From the NCBI GenBank assembly GCA_021850485.1, contig JAJZLY010000008.1:209879-273878 (forward strand): a stretch of 64,000 bases of DNA, read 5' to 3'. The stretch's first letter is position 1. The number at the start of each line of letters is the position of its first letter. Shown piece by piece: positions 34,601 through 42,981 of the stretch. This DNA is from Bacillota bacterium. Lineage in GTDB: Bacteria; Bacillota; Sulfobacillia; JAJZYS01; JAJZLH01. The translations under genes and the position numbers were made by a program. The notes beneath the pieces are model-generated. The model was given only the letters and a program-made list of their open reading frames with translations. It had not been told where the DNA came from and did not search any database.

Positions 34601-36726
34601 GTCTCGGTGTTGTAGACCGACACGGAAACCGTCTGGCCCTCGGGCAGCCCGGATGGCACCGTCACGCCCACACTGCCGTCCGTCCAGGCGTTGGTGCTCC
34701 CGGGCACGATCACGGGCGGGTTGGTGTTCTGCTGAAAGTAGACCGAGCCCACCACCGTCCCGAATCCGCTGCCGGTGAGCGTCACCGGTGAGCCGATGGG
34801 GCCAGCCTGCGGAGCCAACGCAGTCAGTGACGGCGCGTTCACGGACACGCTCCACACACCAGCGCCGGTGCCGGCGTAGAGGACGCTGCCGACCGCGGCC
34901 AGGCTCTGTATGTCGGCAGCCGAGCCCGTGAGGCCAGTGTGGCCTCCCACCTGGGACCAGGTGGAACCGTTCAGCGCCCACACGCCCGCCTTCGAAGTTC
35001 CGGCGTAGAGGCTGCCGTTCAGCACATCGAGGCTAGTCACCGATGCGGAGCCGTTGCTGTTCGAGAGATTGCCAACCGGGGACCAGGCGGAACCATTCAG
35101 CACCCACACGCCGCAGTCGTAGATCCCGGCGTAGAGTGCCCCGTTCAGAGCGGCGAGAGCCCGCACCGCATTGGCGCAGGAGGTGGTGAAGTCACCCACC
35201 TCTGACCAGCTGGAACCGGTCCAGGTCCACAGCACCTCGCCAGTGTTGGTGGTGGCGTAGAGGGCGCCGCCGGCCACGAAGAGGCTCTCCGCCCCGTTAG
35301 AGCTCGGCGGGGCACCGAGCTGTGTCCAGGTCTGGCCGTTCCACGCCCACACGTTGCCACATCCATCCAGGGTGTAGACAGTTGCGCCGGTACCGACCAG
35401 GGGCTTCGAGCCTGCGCGGACTGGGAAGCCGCCGCAGTTGGCGTAGGTCGCGTTGGTCGCCAGGTCCCCGACGTTGTACCAGCCGGCCGCCCCTAGGCTC
35501 CCCCACACGTTGCCGGATGAGTCGTTCACATAGACGATGCCGCTGACCGTGGCGACGGATGCGACCTGGGCGCCGGCGTACCAGGCGGCACCGCTCCAGT
35601 CCGAACTGGCGCCACCCACCGACCAGGCTGAACCGTTCCAGGACCAGAGGCCGGAGGGCAGACTCCCCGACACGGCATAGACCGACCCGCCGGCCACCGC
35701 CAGACTTGGCGCGCTGCCGGGAGGCCCTCCCACCGGCACCCAGGCGCTACCGTTCCACATCCAGGTGAGGTGATTGCCGGCTGCGAACAGGCTGCCGTTA
35801 TAGACGGTGAGACCTGTGACAGCGCCTACATAGAAGCCGCCAATTGTGGTCCACGGGCCGCTGCTGGGTTCGACCGCCACGCCGTTGCTCTGCGTCCCGG
35901 CGTATAGGGTGCCGTTCAAGGTGGTCAGGGCGAAGACGTCATTGTAGCCAGTAAGCGTCGACCACCTGGTGCCGTTCCAGACCGTCACGCCGCCGCCGGT
36001 GCCGGCGTAAAGTGCGCCTGCCGTGGCCATCAGGGCGGTGGCGTCCAGGCCCCCGGACGGGTAACTCCCTGCTCCCAGCTGGGACCAGGCGGATCCGTTC
36101 AGGGCCCACACGCCGTCCCCTCCCGTGCCGGCGTACACCGTGTTGCTCACCGTGGTCAGGGACAGGGGAGCCCCGTTGACGCCGGTGGGGTAGCTGCTCG
36201 CCCCCGCCTGGGTCCAGGCGGTGCCGCTCCACGACCACACCCCGCTGTCCGTCGCCGCATACACCGTGCTGCCCACCGTGGTCAGCGCCAGGGCGTTTCC
36301 GCTGGTGCCGGAAGGATAGCTGCTCGCCCCCACTTGGGTCCACACGGTGCCGTCCCAGGACCAAACCCCAGCGGTCGTCGTCCCGGCGTACAGCGTGGGT
36401 CCAACCGCGACGAGGGAAGTCACCGTCGTCGTTGTGCCGATGGCAGCCTCCAGGTTGGCGACGTTCAGCCACTGACTGCCGCTCCACTTCCAGACGTTGC
36501 CGTTGGCCGTCCCGACGTACAGCGCGTTGTCCAAGGTGGCCAGCGTATAGGCACTGGCCGGCCCGGCCCCGCCGCCCACGGGCGACCAGCTGGCGGTTGA
36601 CTGGGCGAAGGCCAGGGTGCTAAACACAAGCGTCCCTGCTGCAGCCAGCGGCACGGCCACCAGCGCCGCACCAAGCAGCACCACCAGGGCCTTACGCATC
36701 CGAACCCACATCACACCCACTGCCAT
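31699..36726 (-). CDS. Giant SLH-anchored surface protein with kelch-like and Ig-like repeats
   Basis: About 1,675 residues. After a signal peptide (ending STLAFAQ) come about 16 repeats of 38-45 residues with LYAGTxxGVWxWNGSAWTQVG, probably beta-propeller blades (to about 760). An IPT/TIG domain (APQAGPIGSPVTLTGSGFG), two He_PIG-type Ig domains (YSFPLFALGGTTPYTFSV, YFFPVLASGGTPPYTFAI), a Big_1-like domain, a ZU5-like stretch and three C-terminal SLH domains follow. ATG 36726, GTG 36720, ATG 36711 and ATG 36699 are all possible starts; GAGG is best spaced for the GTG. The longer upstream frame is not signal-peptide-like. It is an exported, wall-bound adhesin or scaffold by architecture. Confidence 0.85.
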   Translation of the reverse strand: MAVGVMWVRMRKALVVLLGAALVAVPLAAAGTLVFSTLAFAQSTASWSPVGGGAGPASAYTLATLDNALYVGTANGNVWKWSGSQWLNVANLEAAIGTTTTVTSLVAVGPTLYAGTTTAGVWSWDGTVWTQVGASSYPSGTSGNALALTTVGSTVYAATDSGVWSWSGTAWTQAGASSYPTGVNGAPLSLTTVSNTVYAGTGGDGVWALNGSAWSQLGAGSYPSGGLDATALMATAGALYAGTGGGVTVWNGTRWSTLTGYNDVFALTTLNGTLYAGTQSNGVAVEPSSGPWTTIGGFYVGAVTGLTVYNGSLFAAGNHLTWMWNGSAWVPVGGPPGSAPSLAVAGGSVYAVSGSLPSGLWSWNGSAWSVGGASSDWSGAAWYAGAQVASVATVSGIVYVNDSSGNVWGSLGAAGWYNVGDLATNATYANCGGFPVRAGSKPLVGTGATVYTLDGCGNVWAWNGQTWTQLGAPPSSNGAESLFVAGGALYATTNTGEVLWTWTGSSWSEVGDFTTSCANAVRALAALNGALYAGIYDCGVWVLNGSAWSPVGNLSNSNGSASVTSLDVLNGSLYAGTSKAGVWALNGSTWSQVGGHTGLTGSAADIQSLAAVGSVLYAGTGAGVWSVSVNAPSLTALAPQAGPIGSPVTLTGSGFGTVVGSVYFQQNTNPPVIVPGSTNAWTDGSVGVTVPSGLPEGQTVSVSVYNTETGLLSNALPFAVSQPMLTGALSFSPPPSSSVSPGQVIPVTFSATDTAGDPIPYAELYASFTPATGGGTAFWGTEPLSATPTPVIADGSGQVVLTYTAPAPEPTGGIDVLTLANALSSPSISQTDNFPLGASGSGSTSSAGLALMAPPGGALMPAVVGMPYSFPLFALGGTTPYTFSVTGGALPAGLSLDSTTGTVSGTPNSTGSSNFTVQVQDSSSPVETASASLSLSVGTTANLGTLQLEVPNPMPPAVAGLPYFFPVLASGGTPPYTFAISSGSLPAGLDLNTQTGAVYGTPTTLGSSTFSISLTDSTTVGTTVRASTSLEVLSTPPLASLPLPFTPPTSLSSGVSLAFPLPPALVGQQVPIFVAVGSSASGPAVGDTVRFTTSGGTLSAASATTNSQGIASVLLTDATAETDTVTFAAAGTTGHASVSFVNPLSSTPALIATGFVPPPSLPGSTEALSASLDGSEVEVVPPTGLSSGIGGFGLILSGLNDPTTVAASVSSVVYGLTQAKQLFNTAPDVSLLGTSAANTATFLADVFSFGNPAGNLTGSLFNDTLTETSTGIEVTLPYDASALPAGAAPEVVWLDSAHSPPVWTNQGVTILKVDASQGTITALLPHLSTYTVVAATSTSNLGSSGGSSSGGSSSTGTSSSATAAQGTIPSTGGTLATADHSLVLTIPAGAFATSVTITATALTSSTAPPSPAGYKAAAVWSFDTGGLEPARPVTATFAFNPSLLGGLSPARLGVYTYDPSTQEWTWVGGTVDTANDTITVSLPHLSTFGLLVNTTVFSDLIGYSWARPSIDLLLGAGIVTGVAAASFDPSGSVTRAQFATMLVRAEGLSPIASGRTPFTDVSSTSSYAPYIAAAYQAGLILGVSPTTFQPNAPISREQMAVILARVLGSSATAGTLSQFKDASSIASWAKSGVEAVVGSGLMAGFPNGTFQPTATSTRAQAAVVIARYLKHIGKA

Positions 36727-37621
36727 CACCTCATCTGGCCTGACGTTGACACGAACCCCGGCCGGAGCCGGAGACACATCCTGGCAAGAGGGACCGGAGC
36801 GATTACGGCCCAAGGACCGACCAGTGAGAGCCGCGGCGACCATGCCGCCGTGCCGGCGGAGCCCGCAATTCGCCGGGCTTGCGCCCTTCGCCACAGCGTC
36901 CCAGGTCTCTGCCCCGTCTCTCACCACCTCCACTCGAAGCTCCTGAACTCGGCCCAACCGGGCTGTGGCCGGGGCCAAATCCACCTTGTCTAGATGCTAG
37001 GCGGTGCACCGTTCCCTCAGCGTTCCCTCGTTCAGCGATCCCCGGGTGACCACTCCCCAGAGGGAAGGAGTCTGCTCGCACTCCGCGTGCGCGCCGACGC
37101 AACATGAGGGGTGACCACCGGGTCACCCCAGACCAGAGAGTCTCAATCAGCCTTCACAGTCGCCCCTGGTCTGGCCCAGGGCCAGTCTGACCCGTGGGAC
37201 GGACCTGGCTCGCGCGGCGTCAGAGCCAACATGGCTCCCCCAGCCTGGTCAGGAGGTGTGACGGGCCCACGAGGCGGCGAGGAAAACGCTACATACTCCG
37301 GCAGCGGGAACGGAAGCACCACACAGGCGGGATGCACACCGGAGGCTCGATGTGCCCGACGGTTCGGGCTCAGTTCTTCGGGCTCAGTTCCACGACCCGT
37401 GCGGTTGATACAGAGTGCTTGGGCCGCCATCCTCATCGACAGCCGAAAACCGGCCCGACGGCGAAACCTCGGGCGTTCCAGGCTTAGAGCCAACAGTCCT
37501 GACCTGCTGAGGGTAGGTGTCACCCACAGCTTTGGGGGTGCTCGCCTCCAGGTCGTGGCCGAAGGGTCGCACCGTCCTAGCTGGACCCTCACTCCCGCAC
37601 CGCTAGGTGCGTCGTCTAGGG
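36727..37621. other. Hairpin-rich spacer without a convincing gene
   Basis: About 900 bp. Long open frames occur on both strands but are composition-driven, rich in Arg/Pro/Gly/Ser and without domains. The sequence holds a 9-bp perfect hairpin GGGGTGACC-ACCG-GGTCACCCC (37108-37129), a second GC hairpin (CTGGCCC-A-GGGCCAG near 37172) and a tandem duplication. GGGTGACCAC occurs at about 37044 and 37110. It may hold regulatory signals for the giant surface protein. Confidence 0.4.
37363..37390. repeat. 14-bp tandem duplication
   Basis: TTCGGGCTCAGTTC occurs twice head to tail with no spacer, probably a slippage duplication in non-coding DNA. Confidence 0.8.
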
Positions 37622-37627
37622 TATAAT
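37622..37627 (+). promoter_or_regulatory. -10 element of hicB
   Basis: A perfect TATAAT lies 20 bp upstream of the hicB ATG. The expected -35 position has no good match, so an activator or an extended element may be needed. Confidence 0.4.
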
Positions 37628-37647
37628 GCCGTCGAGGTGAGCGAGCG

Positions 37648-37872
37648 ATGAGCAGGCGCTTCAAGGTGATCTTGGAGTGGAACGAGGACGGTGGCGGATA
37701 CACCGTGACGGTCCCGTCGCTGCCCGGCTGCATCACCGAAGGAGAGAGCAGAGAAGAGGCGTTGGAAAACGCCAAGGAGGCGATCCATTGCATGCTGGAA
37801 GGCATGCGGATCGATGGCTTGGCGATGCCTGTGGGCGATGTCCTGGTCGAAGAGGTGGAGGTGGCAGTCTGA
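37648..37872 (+). CDS. hicB: HicB-type antitoxin
   Basis: 74 residues with the partial RNase H-like HicB fold: FKVILEWNEDGGGYTVTVPSLPGCITEGESREEALENAKEAI is the family signature. HicB binds and inhibits the HicA RNase. GAGGTG is 8 nt before the ATG. The stop overlaps where the hicA start should be. The gene looks intact, but its partner is broken, leaving an orphan antitoxin. Confidence 0.9.
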   Translation: MSRRFKVILEWNEDGGGYTVTVPSLPGCITEGESREEALENAKEAIHCMLEGMRIDGLAMPVGDVLVEEVEVAV

Positions 37873-38101
37873 GTCGGCTACCGCGGATCACTTCAGACAA
37901 ACTTCTTGGCCGCCCCTCAAGAGGGGCGGCTTTACTGTGCACCACGTGGAGGGGAGCCACCATCACCTCAAACGGCTTGGACACCCGGAGATGCGAGTTG
38001 TGATACCGATCCATAAGGGACGCATCCTCAAACCCAAGACCCTGCGGAGCATCCTCGATCAGGCCGGTTGGACGGTCGAAGATCTGATCAGATTCTTGTG
38101 A
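37869..38101 (+). pseudogene. hicA: HicA-type toxin, frameshifted and lacking a standard start
   Basis: The N-terminus (SRLPRITSDKLLG) reads in one frame from a CTG overlapping the hicB stop, where family members usually have ATGA. The rest (LKRGGFTVHHVEGSHHHLK... MRVVIPIHKGR... LKPKTLRSILDQAGWTVEDLIRFL) reads in another frame to TGA at 38101. The shift lies in CCCC within a 9-bp hairpin (37910-37929). The active-site histidine (GSHHHL) is preserved downstream. Two lesions suggest loss of toxin function; -1 slippage on the C-run is an alternative. Confidence 0.8.
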
Positions 38102-38419
38102 CGAGAACCGGCGTGGCCGGACGGGACGAGCGTTCTGGAGCGTCGTCGGAACAAGCGACCGCGTGCACAGGCAAGGATACGTGTTTCATCCATCACGAGG
38201 GCCCTTCCAGCTTCCGCAGCTGCGTCTCCCACCGTGGGACGGCTCGGTCATCCCCTCATGTGGTAGGGGCACATCCTCTGTGCCAGGCTCGGCATGACAC
38301 AATTCCCTCGCCGCCTGGCGGCGGACAACATGGCAAGCCGTTCAGATCGGGACAGACAAGGACAGGCCTGGCTCATGGCGAAGTTTCGCCCTTGACGTCA
38401 CCCAGAAGGGAAGTCTCAC
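38102..38419. other. Spacer before acyl-CoA synthetase
   Basis: 318 bp with no protein-like frame. The ribosome-binding site of the next gene (AAGGGAAG) is at its right end. No clear promoter or hairpin was found. Confidence 0.35.
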
Positions 38420-39958
38420 ATGCTGACCATGGGCGAGGCACTCGCCACCAATGCCCGCCGCTACCGGGACAAGACAGCACTGATCTTTGACCAAGACCGT
38501 CTCACTTACGGCGAGCTGGACGCCCGGGTCAACCAGGCGGCCAATTTGCTGATCTCGCTGGGTATCTCTAAGGGAGATCGAGTGGCGATCTTGCTGCCCA
38601 ACTCACTGGAGTTCGCAGAGCTCTACTTCGCTTGCGCCCGGATGGGGGCGGTGGCGGTGCCGGTCAACTTGCGCCTGGCCCCGCAAGAGATGGCCTATGT
38701 CCTAGAACACTCGGAGAGCAAGCTGCTGGTCGGCTACGGCCCCTTGCTGCTGGCGGCAGCTGCCGCGGGCCTAAAGCCCTCTGCCTCCTTGGTCGGCATG
38801 CTGACCGTGGAGGAGGGGCCACCCGGCATCCCGGCCTACAGCGAGCTCAGGGACAAGGCTCCTGCCACCGATCCGGGAGTCGCCGTCTCAGAGGACGACC
38901 CTTGGGTTTTGGTCTACACCTCAGGCACCACCGGCCGGCCCAAAGGCGCGCTGCGCTCGCACAAGAGCAACTTGATGATCGCCCTGCTCCTGGTCACGGA
39001 GATCGGGCTCTCCTCAGAGGACGTGGGGCTCGCCATCTTGCCCATGTTCCACGTCAACTCACTGTGGCTGGTGTCGTTGTCGCTGTGCATCGGCACCACG
39101 ATGGCCATCTATCCGCACAAGGTGTTCCACCCCTCTTACGTGGTGGAAGAGCTGAATCGGCACAAGGCCACCTACTCCATGTTCGTGCCGACGCTGCTCA
39201 CCTATCTGGCCGACGCCGCCGAAAAGGGACTGGTCGACCCGCAGCAGCTGCGGGTGATCTTGTCCTCTTCTTCGCCGCTGACTACCACCTTGCGCGACCG
39301 CATGTTGGCTGGCTTCCCCCGAGCTCGCCTCTATGACATCTACGGCGCCACCGAGCTGGGTGCGGTGACCATCATCCAACACAGGGAAGGTGGCGTGATC
39401 GGCTCGATCGGGGTGCCGGCCCTGGCCCAAGACGTGCGTCTTTTGGACGACGACGGCCAGGAGGTGGCGGCAGGCGAGGTGGGCGAGCTGTACTGCGCTG
39501 GCCCCACCTTGATGGATTCTTACTTCAAGGATGCAGAGGCGACCAAAAGTGCGTTCCGGGGGGCGTACATGTCGGTGGGGGACCTGGCCAGGCGCGATGA
39601 GGCCGGGTATCTGTTCTTGGTCGATCGCAAGGCCGACATGATCATCACCATGGGAGAAAACGTCTATCCAGCCGAGGTGGAAAACGCCTTGGCCGCCCAT
39701 CCCTCAGTGGCGATGGCGGCCGTGGTCGGCGTGCCAGATGCGAGGCGGGGCGAAGAGGTGGTGGCGGTGGTCTCAGCCAGAGAAGGGACAGAGATCGCGG
39801 TCAAGGAGCTGGAGGATCTCTGCCAGCGCTCTCTGGCCGACTACAAGCGGCCGAAGCGGATTCTGGTATGGGCAGAGTTGCCGATCGGGGCGACCGGTAA
39901 GGTGCAGCGGCGGTCGGTGCGGGAGAAGCTGGTGGCGGAAGCAGCGGGTGGACGGTAG
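38420..39958 (+). CDS. Long-chain-type acyl-CoA synthetase
   Basis: 512 residues of the ANL superfamily. The ATP-binding YTSGTTGRPKGALRSHKSN (about 170), IYGATELGAVTI (about 310), VGDLARRDEAGYLFLVDRKADMIITMGENVYPAEVE hinge and the C-terminal PIGATGKVQRRSV lysine are all present. It makes acyl-CoA from a fatty or aromatic acid. It differs clearly from the synthetase at 22691 and stands alone, with hicBA before it and convergent rmlA after it. Confidence 0.92.
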   Translation: MLTMGEALATNARRYRDKTALIFDQDRLTYGELDARVNQAANLLISLGISKGDRVAILLPNSLEFAELYFACARMGAVAVPVNLRLAPQEMAYVLEHSESKLLVGYGPLLLAAAAAGLKPSASLVGMLTVEEGPPGIPAYSELRDKAPATDPGVAVSEDDPWVLVYTSGTTGRPKGALRSHKSNLMIALLLVTEIGLSSEDVGLAILPMFHVNSLWLVSLSLCIGTTMAIYPHKVFHPSYVVEELNRHKATYSMFVPTLLTYLADAAEKGLVDPQQLRVILSSSSPLTTTLRDRMLAGFPRARLYDIYGATELGAVTIIQHREGGVIGSIGVPALAQDVRLLDDDGQEVAAGEVGELYCAGPTLMDSYFKDAEATKSAFRGAYMSVGDLARRDEAGYLFLVDRKADMIITMGENVYPAEVENALAAHPSVAMAAVVGVPDARRGEEVVAVVSAREGTEIAVKELEDLCQRSLADYKRPKRILVWAELPIGATGKVQRRSVREKLVAEAAGGR

Positions 39959-40070
39959 GACGCGACATCAGGGGCGGTACTGGGTCAAGGCGAATCACGC
40001 CTGTGCACACCCGCTACATGCTACGGGCGAAAACTCTAGTGCGTCTCTATGGTGCCCCGAACCATCCGGC

Positions 40071-40838
40071 TCACTCGTCCCCAGTTGGCCTTGACGATCG
40101 ATTTCTAGCCGAATCAAAGACAGCGAGGCCGGTTGTCGCCGCAAATTCACTAGCGTACCGCAGAGACTCCATCGTACCGGCATCCGTCCACCACCCGCTG
40201 AGGATTTCACTCTCCAGGGTGCCAGCCTTGATATAGCCGTTATTGACATCGGTAATCTCGAATTCGCCTCGCTGGGACGGCTCGAGACCGTGGATCAGTT
40301 CCATGGCGAAGCTGTCATACATGTAGATGCCGGTGACCGCGTACGGACTCTCGGACGTCTGCGGCTTTTCTTCGATCTTGGCTACCCTGCTCCCGTCCAA
40401 GTAGGCGACGCCATAGCGCTGTGGGTCTGGCACCTCCTTAAGGAGGATCCGAGCGCCTCTCGCTTGGCCTGCAAATCGGGCAACACATGGGGCTATGCTG
40501 TCCTCAAAGATATTGTCTCCGAGAATCACTACGTAACGCTCATTGCGCACAAAGTCTTCAGCGAGCCCGAGAGCTTGGGCTATTCCGCCGGCTCGATCCT
40601 GGACCTTGTATGTGAAACGGAGACCAAGATCATGACCACTTCCGAGGACTCCAACCACGGAACCGATGTGGTCGGGGCCGGTCACGATCAGGATGTCTCG
40701 AATCCCAGCCTCGGCAAGTTTGGCAACCGGGTGGTAGATCATCGGATAACGTCCAACGGGCAACAGGTGTTTGTTTGTCACTTTGGTCAAGGGGTAGAGG
40801 CGCGACCCGGTACCGCCTGCCAGGACGATGCCCTTCAT
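40071..40838 (-). CDS. rmlA: Glucose-1-phosphate thymidylyltransferase (RmlA-type)
   Basis: 255 residues. The nucleotide-binding MKGIVLAGGTGSRLYPLTKVTNKHLLPVGRYPMIYHP, the VILGDNIFED metal motif, KEVPDPQRYGVAYLD and KIEEKPQ are typical of RmlA. It makes dTDP-glucose, the first step to dTDP-rhamnose. It is about 35 residues shorter than classical RmlA, lacking much of the C-terminal allosteric segment, like the short archaeal/Bacillota forms. Its ATG overlaps the lhgO stop by 4 nt. Confidence 0.9.
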   Translation of the reverse strand: MKGIVLAGGTGSRLYPLTKVTNKHLLPVGRYPMIYHPVAKLAEAGIRDILIVTGPDHIGSVVGVLGSGHDLGLRFTYKVQDRAGGIAQALGLAEDFVRNERYVVILGDNIFEDSIAPCVARFAGQARGARILLKEVPDPQRYGVAYLDGSRVAKIEEKPQTSESPYAVTGIYMYDSFAMELIHGLEPSQRGEFEITDVNNGYIKAGTLESEILSGWWTDAGTMESLRYASEFAATTGLAVFDSARNRSSRPTGDE

Positions 40839-42079
40839 GCAATGCCTCCCGTTTCCTCAATCGCATGCCGCAGGCCAGTCGGCAATATCTTCCGAAGGAC
40901 ACGCTCTGCCACATGCGCCCCAATGGAGATCGACGCTGTAGCCGCCGGTGATGGCGCGTTAAGCACATGAACGCTGTGCTCCGATTCCTCGATCACAAAA
41001 TCATCGATCAGTCGTCCATCTGGCGCCACGGCTTGAGCCCTCACCCCAGCACCAGAAGGCACCAGATCGTCTGGTCCAACTTCTGGCACCAGGCGAGCCA
41101 GCGATGCCGCGAACACCCTACGGTTCAGGGAACGGTACAACTCGAAGGCGCCTACGCGCCAGTAGCGGGCCGCCACGTGCCAGAACCCTGTGTAGGCCAG
41201 GGTCTCGGTGAGATCACTCACCGACATGCGAGACCAGTTGTAGCCCTCCCTAGCCAGTGCCAGCACCGCGTTGGGACCACATTCGACACCGCCTTGTATG
41301 CGACGGGTGAAGTGGACACCTAGAAAGGGAAGCCTCGGGTCAGGAACGGGGTAGATGAGCCCTCGGACCAGAGCAACGCGGTCCGGTCGGAGGGTGAAGT
41401 ACTCGCCGCGAAATGGCACGATCTGAATGCCGGGAGACACGCCGGCCAGCTGCGCCACGCGGTCGGCCTGGAGGCCCGCGCAATTGACCAACACCCTCGT
41501 CCTAACCTCTCCCACATTCGTTTCGATCACCTGCTGATCGCCAGTGCGTATCGAGCGCACCGCGTGTCCGAGCAGCAATTGAGCGCCGTGGTTCACCGCC
41601 TCTGCCGCCATCGACTGGGCGACCAGGCCATAGTCGACGATCCCCGTCTCAGGGGAATAGAGCGCCGCAATACCTCGAGCCTGTGGCTCGATCTCTACGA
41701 GCTCTTCTCGTTCGAGTCGCCGCAGACCCCTCACCCCGTTGGCCCTACCCCGCTGCTCGAGTTCTGCCAACGCCGGCAATTCGCTTGCTTCCGTCGCCAC
41801 GATCACCTTGCCACAGAGCTGGTAGGGCACATCGTGCTCGTCGCAGAAGCGACGCATCGCACGCACTCCTAGGGTACACAGCGTCGCCTTGCTTGAACCG
41901 GGCCGATAGTAGATCCCGGAATGAAGCACACCGCTGTTGTGTCCGGTTTGGTGGAGGGCCACCGATGCCTCCTTCTCGAGAACAACGACCCGCAACTTTG
42001 GTGCTCGTTGGAGCAAATTGAGGGTGGTGGCGAGTCCGACAATACCGGCGCCCACCACCGCCACGTCATAGGACTCCAC
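40835..42079 (-). CDS. lhgO: L-2-hydroxyglutarate oxidase family FAD enzyme
   Basis: 414 residues. The FAD-binding ESYDVAVVGAGIVGLATTLNLLQR, the family motif HQTGHNSGVLHSGIYYRPGSSKA and C-terminal VRAQAVAPDGRLIDDFVIEES match LhgO of the DAO family. It oxidises L-2-hydroxyglutarate to 2-oxoglutarate, passing electrons to quinone or oxygen. GTG 42079 is preferred over GTG 42085 because GGGAGG is then 8 nt away. It sits inside the rml operon, overlapping rmlA, where a role in sugar metabolism is not obvious; a modified substrate is possible. Confidence 0.87.
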   Translation of the reverse strand: MESYDVAVVGAGIVGLATTLNLLQRAPKLRVVVLEKEASVALHQTGHNSGVLHSGIYYRPGSSKATLCTLGVRAMRRFCDEHDVPYQLCGKVIVATEASELPALAELEQRGRANGVRGLRRLEREELVEIEPQARGIAALYSPETGIVDYGLVAQSMAAEAVNHGAQLLLGHAVRSIRTGDQQVIETNVGEVRTRVLVNCAGLQADRVAQLAGVSPGIQIVPFRGEYFTLRPDRVALVRGLIYPVPDPRLPFLGVHFTRRIQGGVECGPNAVLALAREGYNWSRMSVSDLTETLAYTGFWHVAARYWRVGAFELYRSLNRRVFAASLARLVPEVGPDDLVPSGAGVRAQAVAPDGRLIDDFVIEESEHSVHVLNAPSPAATASISIGAHVAERVLRKILPTGLRHAIEETGGIA

Positions 42080-42099
42080 AGTCACACCCTCCCGTCAAC

Positions 42100-42981
42100 T
42101 CAGGCGATGTGGCCCTTTTCGACAAGGTAATCGCGAAGGGCCTCTTGCCATGGTCGTGCCGCCAAACCCGTCGTCCTCTCCAGCAGGCTTACATCGAGCG
42201 CTGAGTCGCGGGGCCTGCGGGCCTTACTGGGAAACATCTCCGAGCCCACTGGCAGAACCGGGACCTTCAGTCCGACCAGTGATACGGCCAAGGTTGCGAA
42301 TTCGTGCCAAGTGCAGCGTCCTCGGTTTGATAAGTGGTAGGTGCCAGTTGCATCCCGTTGCAACAGCGCATCCACGGCCTTGGCCGCGTCCTTGGTGTAG
42401 GTTGGGCTCATCCAGGAGTCGTTGACGACCTGGAGACTTTGGCCACTCTTGGCTCGAGACAGAATGGCTTCAATGAAGTTGCCGCCCTTACCGCGGGCGC
42501 CCGCCTTGCCGATGACGCTGGAAATGCGCACCACTAGCCACCGACTCGTCTGCTTCGCCAGGTACTCTCCCGCCGCCTTGGACACCCCATACACATTGAG
42601 CGGTAGGATCTCATCGGACTCCACATACGGTTCGCCCTTGTCGCCCGAAAACACATAGTCTGTGCTGACGTACACACAGAGGGCTCCCACTTCGGCGCAC
42701 GCCCTGGCCACGTTGAGAGCCCCTACGGCGTTGACGCTCATGGCTTCTGCCGGATCGTCCTCACACTTGTCAACCTGGTGGAAGGCGGCGCTGTTGATCA
42801 CCACGTCGTAGTGACCGGCAGCTATGACCCGCCTGGTGCCGTCTGCGTCTGCCACGTCCATCTGTTCGTGGTCCACTGCGTCGACCGTATACCGACCCGT
42901 CCCTGCCAGAACCTCCACCAGGTCAGTCCCGAATTGCCCTGCGCAGCCGACAACGGCGATCCGCCTAGAGGACGACATCAT
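42100..42981 (-). CDS. rmlD: dTDP-4-dehydrorhamnose reductase
   Basis: 293 residues of the RmlD SDR family: RRIAVVGCAGQFGTDLVEVL, VINSAAFHQVDKCEDDPAEAMSVNA, YVSTDYVFSGDKGEPYVESD and YGVSKAAGEYL (Y-x3-K). It reduces dTDP-4-keto-L-rhamnose to dTDP-L-rhamnose. Tandem ATGs at 42981/42978 overlap the upstream SDR gene by 17 nt, with no strong ribosome-binding site, so translation is probably coupled. Confidence 0.9.
   Translation of the reverse strand: MMSSSRRIAVVGCAGQFGTDLVEVLAGTGRYTVDAVDHEQMDVADADGTRRVIAAGHYDVVINSAAFHQVDKCEDDPAEAMSVNAVGALNVARACAEVGALCVYVSTDYVFSGDKGEPYVESDEILPLNVYGVSKAAGEYLAKQTSRWLVVRISSVIGKAGARGKGGNFIEAILSRAKSGQSLQVVNDSWMSPTYTKDAAKAVDALLQRDATGTYHLSNRGRCTWHEFATLAVSLVGLKVPVLPVGSEMFPSKARRPRDSALDVSLLERTTGLAARPWQEALRDYLVEKGHIA

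Noticed and set aside
37111-37805. Long open frames on both strands in the spacer after the giant SLH gene
   Set aside because: Composition is Arg/Pro/Ser/Gly-driven, no domain or ribosome-binding site, and one frame runs antisense through hicB.
37814-38101. Intact HicA starting at ATG 37814
   Set aside because: Its first 30 codons are antitoxin sequence read in the wrong frame; the true HicA N-terminus is in another frame, so the gene is frameshifted.
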